Assembly: GCA_963662155.1 (NCBI GenBank)
Contig: OY759262.1
Location: 67,280,203 to 67,344,202 of the forward strand
Source of the DNA: Lamellibrachia columna
Lineage: Eukaryota > Annelida > Polychaeta > Sabellida > Siboglinidae
Direction: 5' to 3'
Length of the DNA stretch: 64,000 nucleotides
In this document: positions 24,560 through 36,097 of the stretch, in pieces
How positions within the stretch are numbered: the stretch's first letter is position 1
Layout: every line of letters starts with the position of its first letter
Notes under the pieces: model-generated
The model's database searches: none
Seen by the model: only the letters and a program-made list of their open reading frames with translations
What the model was told of the DNA's origin: nothing
Position numbers and translations under genes: made by a program

Positions 24560-25771
24560 CTATAGCTCCACGTAGTATCGTCGTTGGCGCTTCTTGATGA
24601 GCTGCCCTCTGGTGTGCTGCAGTAGCTGCGTGCTTACTAGAGCATAGTCCCGACGGAGCCCGTCCACTGCAGTCCAGAAGGATGGGTGTTGATGCCCGAT
24701 GAGCTGTGAAAAGGAGGTATTCCAGCCCTCACAGGCGTTGTTCGTCCGATCCCGTCCCTCCAGAGTGACTTGGTGCACATTCCAGATGGGTATGCCGAAC
24801 CGTGGTGGAATGTTCCGGACGCGTAGTGGTGGTGGAGGAGCTCCAGGCTGCACTTGTCCTTGTTGAACACGACGAAAGGTTCCAGTTACATACACGGAAT
24901 CGAAGTAGTCTACTAACTCCTCCATCCCGTCTGGTGTGTGCTCCCTCAGATATGCCATGCCATCCTGCACCTTGTCTTCCGGGAGGAAGGCCAGCCCATC
25001 AAGCATCCCACAGAAGTGCTTGATGTCGTCGTCGGTGCGATACAGTTCAGTCTTCCCCAGCGCCTGGATCTTCCTCCACGTGCTCTGGGACAGGTGGTAA
25101 AAGCACCCCTGTGTTGTCACTTGAGGTCCAAGCACCAAGGCTACTGACTGAATAGCTGCTAATTCAAAGTCAGTGATGACAACACGGAGGTCTGGGTAGA
25201 TCTGCATGGTCTCCATCTTGTCGAGAACTGCTTGAAGCAGCTCTTGGTAGATCTGTGTACTCTTCCCAGAAAGGAACACATATACACAGGAAACCGCAGA
25301 CTCTCCAAGATGGGCACGGATCACATAAGGAACGGCCGTGGGTCTGCTCCACTGGTGAGAGCCCACTCGTCAGGGATGACCAGCTCTGGGAGAGTTGCTG
25401 GGTCATTGGGTAGACATCCACGGCGCTGACGCTGAAGATCCCGCTTGCATGTCTGGATCTTCATCACTTGCTTCAAGGAGAGCCTGTGTAAGGATCTGGT
25501 TTGGCCGACTTCTTGACTGCTTTGCCAATGCCTTCATGGTTGTGCATAGCTTGGTGACCTCAACTCCTGTCCTGTCTGCTGGATGGTTGTGGTTCACATG
25601 AGACCGAGGGTTCTCATACGTGTCATCAGTTGTGAGTCCACCCATACACCCGGCTGTTCTCTGCCGATTGCACTGCCACCGGATCCAGTTCTTGTAGCTC
25701 CTCTTCTTCAGGTACATGTAGCCATCCAGACAAAGCTTGTCTCCTCCCTTGTTGGTTCTGATGATCTCCAT
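24560..25771 (-). pseudogene. FLYWCH zinc finger + MULE transposase, broken
   Basis: MULE transposases cut and paste DNA with a DDE-type catalytic core; the FLYWCH finger binds DNA. The start at 25771 gives MEIIRTNKGGDKLCLDGYM and a full FLYWCH pattern (Leu/Tyr, RWQCNRQRTAGC, then HVNHNHPAD) by about residue 65. The frame ends at 25403. A second frame carries LPELVIPDEWALTSGADPR, and a third (25366-24560) has the core: VITDFELAA (a catalytic Asp), GCFYHLSQSTWRKIQ (conserved Cys/His) and TNNACEGWNTSFSQL near the end. The usual block with the first catalytic Asp, between the IPDEW segment and YVIRAHLGE, is missing. Frameshifts plus this deletion make the protein inactive. Confidence 0.85.
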
Positions 25772-25794
25772 GATTTAATATGCGCAGCAAGTTG

Positions 25795-26925
25795 TAGCAA
25801 TGTCTATGAATGAATGATATATGCTGGAAGGTTAGTCCTTTTATAGGAAAGATGAGATCTGCTCATTGGATTTACTCACAAGATGTTTCATATTATCCCT
25901 TGATCTCTTCTAATTATACTACATAATTGAGGATAATCTCCCTTTGATTGACAAGGAAGCCATCAGAAGTCATTACATCAAAGGGATCACTAATTGCAAT
26001 GTCTATGAATGAATGATGTATGCTGGAAGGTTAGTCCTTTTATAGGAAAGATGAGATCTGCTCATTGGATTTACTCACAAGATGTTTCATATTATCCCTT
26101 GATCTCTTCTAATTATACTACATAATTGAGGATAATCTCCCTTTGATTGACAAGGAAGCCATCAGAAGTCATTACATCAAAGGGATCACTAATTGCAATG
26201 TCTATGAATGAATGATATATGCTGGAAGGTTAGTCCTTTTATAGGAAAGATGAGATCTGCTCATTGGATTTACTCACAAGATGTTTCATATTATCCCTTG
26301 ATCTCTTCTAATTATACTACATAATTGAGGATAATCTCCCTTTGATTGACAAGGAAGCCATCAGAAGTCATTACATCAAAGGGATCACTAATTGCAATGT
26401 CTATGAATGAATGATATATGCTGGAAGGTTAGTCCTTTTATAGGAAAGATGAGATCTGCTCATTGGATTTACTCACAAGATGTTTCATATTATCCCTTGA
26501 TCTCTTCTAATTATACTACATAATTGAGGATAATCTCCCTTTGATTGACAAGGAAGCCATCAGAAGTTATTACATCAAAGGGATCACTAATTGCAATGTC
26601 TATGAATGAATGATATATGCTGGAAGGTTAGTCCTTTTATAGGAAAGATGAGATCTGCTCATTGGATTTACTCACAAGATGTTTCATATTATCCCTTGAT
26701 CTCTTCTAATTATACTACATAATTGAGGATAATCTCCCTTTGATTGACAAGGAAGCCATCAGAAGTCATTACATCAAAGGGATCACTAATTGCAATGTCT
26801 ATGAATGAATGATATATGCTGGAAGGTTAGTCCTTTTATAGGAAAGATGAGATCTGCTCATTGGATTTACTCACAAGATGTTTCATATTATCCCTTGATC
26901 TCTTTTAATTATACTACATAACGCG
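25795..26925. repeat. 199-bp tandem array, about 5.7 copies, inside the MULE
   Basis: TGTCTATGAATGAATGAT recurs at 25801, 26000, 26199, 26398, 26597 and 26796, exactly 199 bp apart, and copies are almost identical. The array starts about 24 bases upstream of the transposase start codon. It ends in a GCGC/CACACA simple repeat at about 26922-26956. Each unit holds a minus-strand TATA box (separate entry). Confidence 0.97.
25838..25845 (-). promoter_or_regulatory. TATA box of the MULE transposase, repeated every 199 bp
   Basis: On the minus strand the sequence is CCTATAAAAGG, a textbook TATAAAAG box, about 67 bases upstream of the transposase ATG at 25771. It recurs in each array unit at about 26037, 26236, 26435, 26634 and 26833, so the promoter may exist as six tandem copies. 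Promoter activity is inferred from motif and position. Confidence 0.5.
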
Positions 26926-27164
26926 CGCGTGCGCGCGCGCACGCACACACACACACTACACACCCTACTCATATTGTGTGTTACTGTAAATATTTCTGAC
27001 ATGGAAAAATAAATTTGACATGGAAAAATTTATTTTAGTTGTGAGCTTTTGTCTCTTTTTTCATTAAGGGTGTGAGCTTATGTCTTGTGAGCTTATGTCT
27101 TGTGAGCTTATGTCTCGTGAGCTTTTGTCTTGTGAGCTTTTGTCTGCGCACCATAAAAAAAGTG

Positions 27165-28365
27165 TTCCCAGCCAGCCTTAGCTGGTCAGTGGGTCTGCCA
27201 CCCTTGAACATGGTGCTCACTTGGATGCTTGGACAATTACATTATCATTAATGAGAGCTCACAACATCAAATAATGTCAGTTAAATACAGAACTAAATTA
27301 ATGATGAGGCATAACCTGTCTTTTTATCGACCTGTTCCACTGGGGTATGGGAGGAGCTAGATTGTAGAACAGGATATGTACAAGCAGGTGTGATTGTATC
27401 TGAGTAGGTAGAGGGTCAGTCCAGTAGTAGTAGTAGCCTCTCAGGGAAACTGATCAGAGGTAATACAACCTAGCACTGCCCATAGTAAAATTAACAAAGA
27501 CATTTGATGCCTAGCTGATGAAGCCATCTGGCTTGTGAACCCCCACCTTCTCATGTCTTCCCAGACAAGTCTTATCAGCTCTCACAAACATTGAAACAAC
27601 ACATTTTAGCAGCTAGCTGGATTGGTTACCTGGTATCAGCAGGGCTAGAATTGATCAGAAGACAGACCAGTGCAATAGAGGAGTGCTGTTGCTAATTGCA
27701 ATTAAGATATAAGTGCCCTGTCAGGGCCCCTGTCTCTGTCCCTCATATTATGGGTCAGCTTGAGTAAGCCATTGATGGGTCAAGTGGCAGAATATAAATT
27801 CTTTACTCTAGTTCTGTAGATTAATCATTATTATGAATTTATTAAACATCTCAATATGAATTTTTTATTCGTTAAAGTAAGCCGGTAAGGCCATTGCTGA
27901 AAATGGGCGAGAATAGGTGAAGTTTGCAGATCCACGATGCGCGTTTGCTCGCGAATATCAGAATTGTGCCAGTGTATGGGGATTATCAATACAATGTCGA
28001 AATCGCAAATTTTAATATTTATAACTCGCATTGGAAACTTACTGATTAATAGTTTATATGGTGCAACGGAGACATTTGCATCACAGTTTGAGATGGCGTT
28101 CAAGCGTTGTGTTCTCGAAGTAACATTTTATGTTAACGGCCTTGACCTGATCTATTCCAATATTTGGCAAACTTCGTTCACTGACCTATATATAAAACAG
28201 TGTTTGCGTAGATTTCCCAAAGAGAGGTTTGTATGCAAATATGATCGCGAACTGGCCTGCGATTGGATGATATTAATAGCTTTTGGCCTGATGACTAGGC
28301 ACAGTTTATGAAATGTTGTCAACTGTGAAGTACCACCCTCAGCCAAAAAAAAAAAAGCTAAGTAA
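27165..28365. other. Right arm of the hAT-like element, no recognised gene
   Basis: An open frame at 27937-28311 (+, 124 codons) resembles no family I know. A poly-A run near 28347 precedes the subterminal repeats. Confidence 0.35.
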
Positions 28366-28689
28366 ATAAAAGTTATAAAGTAAAAAGTTGCATTACTTTA
28401 GATAAAACTACATTGTTACAAGTAAAAGTACTTAGTCAAAATTCTACTTACTTGCCAGTTACTTGAAATAACTACTCACGTATTGTAGCGAAGTACTTTT
28501 ACTTCATTACGTGTCAACCCTGTGTGTGTGTTGCTTTTTCCAGCATTCGTGGAGTGTTCATTTTGTAAAAAAGCTGTGAGAGTTCTTCCATTCACATTGA
28601 TCTTCTCATTCCGAGTGCAAAATAAAACGGCAGAAAACATTCATAGCCTGGCAATGTTTTCAGTTTGATCAGAGATACCAAGTAAAACA

Positions 28690-30439
28690 TTAATTATAGG
28701 GAGCTCTCTCCAAATAAAATTGGGAGATAGCTGTAAAAACAATGCTGGTGAAAGTAAATGGAGGAGACTTACAACAGACGGTCACTATAGGAAATATATA
28801 CCAACCTCCAAGGCCATTAAATGTAAAAACAATGCTGGTGAAAGTAAATGGAGGAGACTTACAACAGACGGTCACTATAGGAAATATATACCAACCTCCA
28901 AGGCCATTAAATGTAAAAACAATGCTGGTGAAAGTAAATGGAGGAGACTTACAACAGATGGTCACTATAGGAAATATATACCAACCTCCAAGGCCATTAA
29001 ATGTAAAAACAATGCTGGTGAAAGTAAATGGAGGAGACTTACCACAGACGGTCACTATAGGAAATATATACCAACCTCCAAGGCCATTAAATGTAAAAAC
29101 AATGCTGGTGAAAGTAAATGGAGGAGACTTACAACAGACGGTCACTATAGGAAATATATACCAACCTCCAAGGCCATTAAATGTAAAAACAATGCTGGTG
29201 AAAGTAAATGGAGGAGACTTACAACAGACGGTCACTATAGGAAATATATACCAACCTCCAAGGCCATTAAATGTAAAAACAATGCTGGTGAAAGTAAATG
29301 GAGGAGACTTACAACAGATGGTCACTATAGGAAATATATACCAACCTCCAAGGCCATTAAATGTAAAAACAATGCTGGTGAAAGTAAATGGAGGAGACTT
29401 ACCACAGACGGTCACTATAGGAAATATATACCAACCTCCAAGGCCATTAAATGAAAAAACAATGCTGGTGAAAGTGAATGGAGGAGACTTACCACAGACG
29501 GTCACTATAGGAAATATATACCAACCTCCAAAGCCATTAAATGAAAAAACAATGCTGGTGAAAGTAAATGGAGGAGACTTACAACAGACGGTCACTATAG
29601 GAAATATATACCAACCTCCAAGGCCATTAAATGTAAAAACAATGCTGGTGAAAGTAAATGGAGGAGACTTACCACAGACGGTCACTATAGGAAATATATA
29701 CCAACCTCCAAGGCCATTAAATGTAAAAACAATGCTGTTGAAAGTAAATGGAGGAGACTTACAACAGACGGTCACTATAGGAAATATATACCAACCTCCA
29801 AGGCCATTAAATGAAAAATATAATGAATTTCATCGTCATATCATCTATGCAAAATCACCAACAAAATCTTATTCTAGCAGGGGACTATAATATAAATATG
29901 CTAAAAATAAATGAGCAGGAACATTGTAGCAGGTTCTTTGACATGTTAACTTCATTTAGTCTCTTCCCCCAAATCACTCTTCCTACCAGGTTTACAACCT
30001 GTAATGGCACACTAATTTATAATTTCTTCAGTAATTTAATAAAATATACGTTAGACAGTACAGCAGGAATATTAATAAAAAAATGATCTGATCATCAACC
30101 ATAATGGCATACTAATTGATAATTTCTTGTGTAATTTAATAAAATAATAAAAAAATTCTTTGATCAACCGTATTTCTTGATTATGGACACTGCTCTAAAA
30201 AGAACATCCTACAAAATTAATACAAATTAATATACAAAACAAAGAGGCAATGTTAAAAGTCAAAGATGATTAAATCTCTTCTGAAAAATATGAGAAACTA
30301 GACAAAAGTCCAACCGCTGACACAAACCATAACTAACATTATTCTAGATGAAATCGATGAAGCAAAAAATAAAATATGACGAGTAAATTAGTGAAATTTA
30401 ATAAATATAAACATAAAATATCTACATGGATAACTCAAT

Positions 30440-30440
<1 letters not shown>
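28690..30440 (+). mobile_element. LINE endonuclease region (CR1/L2-like), with internal 12-fold repeat
   Basis: Downstream of the array, frames read NIYQPPRPLNEKYNEFH, then LAGDYNINML, QITLPTRFTTCNGTL and FFSNL. These are blocks of the APE-type endonuclease that nicks target DNA for LINE insertion. Decayed frames continue to [16 protein letters not shown] near 30420, which in such elements leads to the reverse transcriptase. The RT part resumes after an insertion at about 31880. Several frameshifts and stops mean it is not functional. Confidence 0.75.
28736..29815. repeat. 90-bp tandem repeat, 12 copies, made of LINE endonuclease coding sequence
   Basis: Each unit encodes 30 residues in frame, including KTMLVKVNGGDL and VTIGNIYQPPRPLN; the frame 28742-29890 is open through all 12. 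Units differ at few sites (QQTV, QQMV or PQTV). Units 1-4 have the same order as units 5-8, which indicates duplication of a 360-bp block. The minus-strand 361-codon frame is a shadow. Confidence 0.97.
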
Positions 30441-30742
<302 letters not shown>

Positions 30743-31875
30743 TGCTCCTTAACTAATCCTGCTTTATGTCCTCTGGTTCTACTGCCTTCTTTTAGGTTGA
30801 AGAACATATTTCTGTCAACATGCTCATAACCATTCACTATTTTAAATACTTCTATTTGGTCTCCTCTTAGTCTCCTGGTCTCTAGTATAGTCAAACCACA
30901 TTGTAATAAGCGACTTTCGTAACTAAGGTCTCTCAATTCTGGAATCATTTTAGTTGCTCTTCGTTGTATTCTTTCTAGCTTGTCTATGTCCTTTTACAAT
31001 TATGGTCTCCATGCTTGAATACAATATCCCAAATGTGGTCTAACTATTGCTTTGTACAGGGATACAATTAGCTATTTCTCCTTATACATGATAGTTCTCA
31101 TAATTAGCCCTAGAATTTGATTTCCATTCGAAGCAGCAATCCCACATTGCTCTGAAACTTTCATGGCAGCACTAAATGTTACTCCTAAATCCTTTTCTTG
31201 TGTGGTTCTACCTAGTACAGCATCCCCCATTTTATAGTCTTCGTTCATGTTTCCATGCCCTATGTGTATACATTTACACTTCCCAAAATTGAATAACATT
31301 TGCCATTTTTCTGACAATTTAACTAATTTATCTAGATCATCCTGTAAACTTTCTTTATCTGTATAATTAGTTACCTTTCTGAATACTTTTGTGTCATCTG
31401 CAAATTTGAGTACTTTGCTAGATATGTCATCTTCCAAATCATTTATATATATTAAAAACAGTATAGGGCCTAATACTGATCCCTGTGGTACTCCACTCAA
31501 AACAGATTTCTAGTTTGAAATCTCGTCATCTACTATTACTCTGTTTTGTGTGTGTAAGCCACTATCCAGTTGATTACATCATTACCTATGCCATGGGCTT
31601 TTAGTTTAAGTAACAATCTTTGATGTGGCACTTTATCGAAAGCTTTCTGAAAATCTAAGTAGACAACATTCACTGGTGATCCGTCATCTACCCACTTTGT
31701 AATTTCTTTAAAAAAACATAAGCGATTAGTTAAACATGACCTTGCTTTTAGGAACCCGTGTTGAGATGTATTTATTATTAATAAATTTTTTCGAGTAATT
31801 TGCATGCAGCTGATGTTAAACTCTCTGGTTTGTAATTTTCTGGCTTGTTCCTCGATCCCTTAATTAACCACCGGA
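30743..31875 (-). mobile_element. Antisense LINE fragment: reverse transcriptase domain
   Basis: Frames on the minus strand give, in order, QHGFLKARSCLTNRLCFF and VVYLDFQKAFDKVPHQRLLL (31805-31536); GVPQGSVLGPILFLIYINDL and LKFADDTKVF with the catalytic ADD (31500-31072); then ETRRLRGDQIEVFKIVNGYE (30948-30745). These are consecutive RT motifs of the jockey/CR1 superfamily. One frameshift separates the first two and more breaks follow. The last 50 or so codons and 3' UTR are missing where (TA)n begins. The element splits a plus-strand LINE. Confidence 0.85.
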
Positions 31876-32558
31876 GTATTCCCTGATAAATAAAAATTGC
31901 TAAGGTGATTCCAATTTAAAAAAAAAAGGTGAGCCAACAATAATTATACACCCATATCTCTTCTACCAGCTATTTCAAAAGTACTGAAACATTTCTTTAT
32001 ACTAATTATCTTATTTAAAAAAACTCCAAAATCTGAACTTATTTAGTAGCTACCTAAATAATCGTAAACAATATCCTGAAATTGATAATATATAATCAAA
32101 CATGTTACCAGTTACAACTGGCATACCACAGGGCTCAATCCTAGGACCCCTGTTATTTATTATATATATCAATGATTTTGCACAAGCCAGTAAAATTTTC
32201 AATTTCATCATTTACGCCGATGACACAACCCTATCAAGTACTTTAAACACTTAGTGATAACATACATAATGACAGTTTAGAATCTAATAAATGAAGAACT
32301 TAAAAAAATAAATGAATGGCTCAAAATAAATAAATTATCATTATACATAGCAAAATCTATATATATGACATTTTAAAAGGAAATAAAAATGTACAGATGC
32401 TTACTCTGAAGATAGATAATATAAATAATGAACAAGTTAAGGAATACAATTTCTTAGGTTTAATTATTGATACAAATTTGAACTGGAAAAGACATTGAAA
32501 AATTGTCAAACGCTTGTTCTAAAAATATATTTTAAATAAATTAAAACATGATTATATA
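31876..32558 (+). mobile_element. Plus-strand LINE, reverse transcriptase part (continuation of 28690-30440)
   Basis: Decayed frames include [20 protein letters not shown] followed by [12 protein letters not shown], where YADD is the RT catalytic motif. The order and strand fit the endonuclease part at 28690-30440. That LINE was apparently split by the antisense LINE and then cut again by the Tigger-like element at 32559. Its tail may resume at 33851. Confidence 0.7.
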
Positions 32559-33850
32559 CAGTCGCGCCTCATTATAACGTGCCCTGTTATTACGCGGGTT
32601 CGGATATAACGTGGTCGGTAGTGGACCCCGATTTTCTGCCGCCAGGGGTGAAATTGTTGGGCTGCCATCAATCGTGTTTCGCCTGCGTTGGCTTCAGCCG
32701 GGCGACTTGTTAATTGCAATGGTGATTCACACAAATGCCTTGTATGTGCATAAAGCATTCACACATTCAGTGGTAATTTAGACATCAGAGACACACCAGC
32801 CAATTCGCTCCTGCACCTTTCAATCGATTGAAAACATTGAAGTTTAACCCGTTTATTCTACGTAACAGGCAGCAAGAGCGAGTCGATTTCAGGCGGCAAA
32901 TTAAACCATTCTTACTGAATGCCAATACATGAAAACAACTCAGAGTGCATTGAAATAAAAGTTGAGTAAAATAGTGTTAAATGCAATTGAGCAGGCAACA
33001 GCAATATAAAACTCGGGTGAAACAACAACGAAGTATCATTAGCCTTCCGTTAGTCTGTTACATCACAAATATCATTCTCGAATCTTCGCTATGCTAAAAC
33101 GCAAGGCGTACATGGTACGCGAAAAGTTAGATTTGGTCATCTGGATACGAAAGGGTGAATTGCAATGCAAAGTGTCTCGGGAGATGCGCGTTCCCGAATC
33201 GACGCTTCGGGGATGGCTAAAGGATGAAGTGAAGCTACGAGAATTTTTAATCAACGTTTGCGCTGCAAGTATAAACTCGTATGCGCATGTTCCGCTGCTC
33301 GTCTCTAGGTTATTGTGTTCGATGAGTATTACTCAGTGACGCGTCGTACAGTCAGTCCATCATAACAGATTATTGTCGATTTGTATTCCACAATTCTAAA
33401 CACGTGTATTTTATTCAGTTCAACTTTTTGACATTTTAACTCGATACAACGCACATTGACTTAATACTCTACTCTAAATAAACTTTATATACCATGCGGC
33501 ACAACAGGGCTTCCTCGCAGTGGCGGCGATCAGTCAGTCCATCGTAACAGATTATTTGTATTCCATAATTCCACACACATGTATTTTATTCAGTTCAACA
33601 TTCAATAAAGTATGACATTTTAAAATCGATACAGCACACGTTAACGTTAATATTCTACTCTAAATAAGCTTTATAAACCGTGCAGGATAACAGGGTTTCC
33701 ACACGGTGGCGGGGATCAGTGGTGGCGTGGCGTATTAATTGCTGTTCATAGTACGCCTGGTGGCAGATACAGGAACACCTAACGCGCCTCGCTTACAACG
33801 CAGACCAATATCGTGGATCCTGACCACCGCGTTATAACGAGGCGCGACTG
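32559..33850 (+). mobile_element. Tigger/pogo-like element, TA target duplication, 1292 bp
   Basis: The left end is CAGTCGCGCCTCATTATAAC and the right end is its inverse, GTTATAACGAGGCGCGACTG. TA flanks both sides (32557-32558 and 33851-33852), as in the Tc1/mariner superfamily. An internal 185-bp segment is tandemly duplicated (about 33350-33720). The only coding part is the DNA-binding domain entry below. Related elements lie at 51757-52238 and 55180-56138. Confidence 0.85.
33091..33339 (+). pseudogene. Pogo/CENP-B-type helix-turn-helix remnant
   Basis: The 82-residue frame begins MLKRKAYMVREKLDLVIWI and continues GELQCKVSREMRVPESTLRG W. This is the N-terminal HTH of pogo-type transposases and CENP-B, which binds terminal repeats (roughly residues 3-50). 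The second HTH and the DDE catalytic domain are absent, since the full protein would be several hundred residues. It may be a truncated DNA-binding-only product or a simple relic. Confidence 0.7.
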
Positions 33851-33965
33851 TATATACCATATTAACTTACAAATGTATACACCTGTATTATGTAAAATTA
33901 TAATTCAACCTAGATATATATGTATAATGTGAAATGTCTGATGGCTCAAATAAAACATTTTCTTC

Positions 33966-35312
33966 TTGCACTTCACCCCCTCACAGACCTGTCCATTACA
34001 CTTCACCCCTGGCAGACCTGTCCTTTACAGTTCACCCCTAGCATACCTGTCCATTACACTTCACCCCCTGGCAGACCTGTCCTTTACACTTCACCCCCTC
34101 ACAGACCTGTCCATTACACTTCACCCCTGGCAGACCTGTCCTTTACAGTTCACCTACTGGCAGACCTGTCCATTACACTTCACCCCCTGGCAGACCTGTC
34201 CATTACACACTTCACCTCTTGGCAGACCTGTCCATTACACTTCACCCCTCACAGACCTGTCCATTGCACTTCACCCCTGGCAGACCTGTCCTTTACACTT
34301 CACCCCCTCACATACCTGTCCATTACACTTCACCCCTGGCAGACCTGTCCTTTACACTTCACCCCTCACAGACCTGTCCATTACACTTCACCCCTGGCAG
34401 ACCTGTCCTTTACACTTCACCCCTCACAGACCTGTCCATTACACTTCACCCCTGGCAGACCTGTCCTTTACATTTCACCCCCTCACATACCTGTCCATTA
34501 CACTTCACCCCTGGCAGACCTGTCCTTTACACTTCACCCCCTCACATACCTGTCCATTACACACTTCACCCCTTGGCAGACCTGTCCATTACACTTCACC
34601 CCCTCACATACCTGTCCATTACACTTCACCCCCTGGCAGACCTGTCCATTACACACTTCACCTCTTGGCAGACCTGTCCATTACACTTCACCCCTCACAG
34701 ACCTGTCCATTACACTTCACCCCTGGCAGACCTGTCCTTTACAGTTCACCTCCTGGCAGACCTGTCCATTACACTTCACCCCTTGGCAGACCTGTCCATT
34801 ACACTTCACCCCTCACAGACCTGTCCATTACACTTCACCCCTGGCAGACCTGTCCTTTACACTTCACCCCCTCACATACCTGTCCATTACACTTCACCCC
34901 TGGCAGACCTGTCCTTTACACTTCACCCCCTCACATACCTGTCCATTACACACTTCACCCCTTGGCAGACCTGTCCATTACACTTCACCCCCTCACATAC
35001 CTGTCAATTACACTTCACCCCCTGGCAGACCTGTCCATTACACACTTCACCCCTTGGCAGACCTGTCCATTACACTTCACCCCTCACAGACCTGTCCATT
35101 ACACTTCACCCCTGGCAGACCTGTCCTTTACACTTCACCCCATCACATACCTGTCCATTACACTTCACCCCTGGCAGGCCTGTCCTTTACAGTTCACCTG
35201 GCAGACCTGTCCATTAGACTTCACCCCCTGGCAGACCTGTCCATTACACACTTCACCACTTGGCAGACCTGTCCATTACACTTCACCTCCAGGTAGACCT
35301 GTCCATTACAAC
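33966..35312. repeat. 29-bp minisatellite, about 46 copies
   Basis: The basic unit is CTTCACCCCTGGCAGACCTG followed by TCCATTACA. Variants are TCCTTTACA, CCCTCACAGACC and CCCTCACATACC, and some copies carry an extra CACA. Units of the two types alternate, giving a two-unit higher-order pattern. Three plus-strand frames stay open (Pro/His/Thr/Leu-rich) and are artefacts. Confidence 0.97.
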
Positions 35313-35314
35313 AC

Positions 35315-36040
35315 CAAATTGACTCATCTGAGAAGGATTAAGCTTCAGTGCAATTGTTGCGTGAAGACTATTAATGTTTTGTTCACATATCCACCACTGT
35401 CTAACTTACATGACATAAAAACTCAGAACGAACTAAACATCTCCATTGATGAGAATTTGATTGATCTAAAAAGAGGATGCGAGCTAGTATCAATAGAATG
35501 ATATTAAAATTTTTATTCTAGAAATCAAGAGATTTAATGATTTTGTTCTAAATTGAGGAGTTTAGTAATAATACTTGTAATGGATAATGTCACTACGGAC
35601 AGATTACTGTGTGCAAAACAGGCTTGCATGTGAAGACAGGACTGGCAACTATATCTAGTTGACAGTTGACAGTTGAACCACCAACGGCCCTTGTCACTGG
35701 GTCATCAGTCACAGTACATGACCCAGCCCTGTCAACTTGTTTACAACCAAGAGATAACTTTCTATTTTGAATGCCAATATTGGTAGTGCTCAAAAATGAA
35801 GGTTGTTGGACGGCATGCGTGAAGGTTGTACTGTTTGCAGTGTGCAAGAGATTGTATGTCAATGTCAGTAACCCATGTGTGCAAGTCATTGAAGCATGAC
35901 GTACAGTATGTCATTGTCAAGGGCCACTGACCTATGAGCGTAGGCTATTGAAGTGCTGTTGTTATAAGCTGTGTTCTCTGGAATCAGTTCCCAGTGTGTA
36001 TGTGAAGCCATAGCTGCTGTTTACCACTGAGTATATAAAC
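35315..36040 (+). promoter_or_regulatory. Upstream region of UGP2, no clear core promoter
   Basis: No gene was recognised. The stretch is unique sequence apart from a short GACAGTTGACAGTTGA repeat near 35662. GTATATAAA sits 1-10 bases before the proposed start codon, too close to act as its TATA box. If the first exon call is right, the promoter and 5' UTR should lie here. Confidence 0.3.
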
Positions 36041-36097
36041 ATGAATGCTCCGGCATGGGTGTACATGGACATGCAGAAACACAAGAAACTCTACCAG
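36041..36097 (+). CDS. UGP2: UGP2 proposed first coding exon (19 codons)
   Basis: ATG at 36041 encodes MNAPAWVYMDMQKHKKLYQ and ends at CAG|GTACGA, a phase-0 donor that fits the phase-0 start of the next exon. The N-terminus of UGP2 is poorly conserved and varies between isoforms, so the peptide itself gives no proof. Support comes from position, strand, phase and the lack of another start before exon 2. An alternative is initiation at a Met within or just upstream of exon 2. Confidence 0.45.

Larger units (their letters stand above)
24201..27152 (-). mobile_element. Mutator-like (MULE) transposon with about 115-bp inverted ends
   Basis: The left (24201-24320) and right (27040-27152) ends are inverted copies. 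Each carries 4-5 short repeats of the type AAGCTCACAAGACAT and ends internally with CACCCTTAATGAAAAAAGAG. The same 10 bp, ATAAAAAAAG, lies immediately outside both ends (24191-24200 and 27153-27162), fitting the 8-11 bp target duplication of MULEs. Inside are a FLYWCH/MULE transposase pseudogene and a 199-bp tandem array. The element sits within the hAT-like element 23946-28522. Confidence 0.8.
23946..28522. mobile_element. hAT-like element (host of a nested MULE)
   Basis: The left end CAGGGTTGACTGAATTACTT and the reverse of the right end, CAGGGTTGACACGTAATGAA, share a perfect 10-bp terminus. Subterminal AGTAAAAGTA/AAGTACTT motifs crowd both ends (23975-24090 and 28370-28510). The flanking 8 bp are CGTGTGTG on the left and TGTGTGTG on the right, 7 of 8 identical but in simple sequence. 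No hAT transposase was recognised in the arms (23946-24190; 27163-28522). Most of the 4.6 kb is the inserted MULE. Confidence 0.6.

Noticed and set aside
24560..25771. FLYWCH-domain host gene
   Set aside because: It lies between MULE inverted ends with a target duplication and continues into MULE transposase motifs, so it is transposon-encoded and broken.
28690..29775. 361-codon minus-strand frame with repeated FNGLGGWYIFPIVTV
   Set aside because: It is the shadow of the 12-fold LINE endonuclease repeat on the plus strand.
33920..35501. Three long Pro/His/Thr-rich frames
   Set aside because: They are products of a 29-bp array, all three frames are open at once, and no domain is present.
36031..36040. 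GTATATAAA as the TATA box of UGP2
   Set aside because: It lies immediately before the proposed start codon, which leaves no room for a transcription start and 5' UTR.
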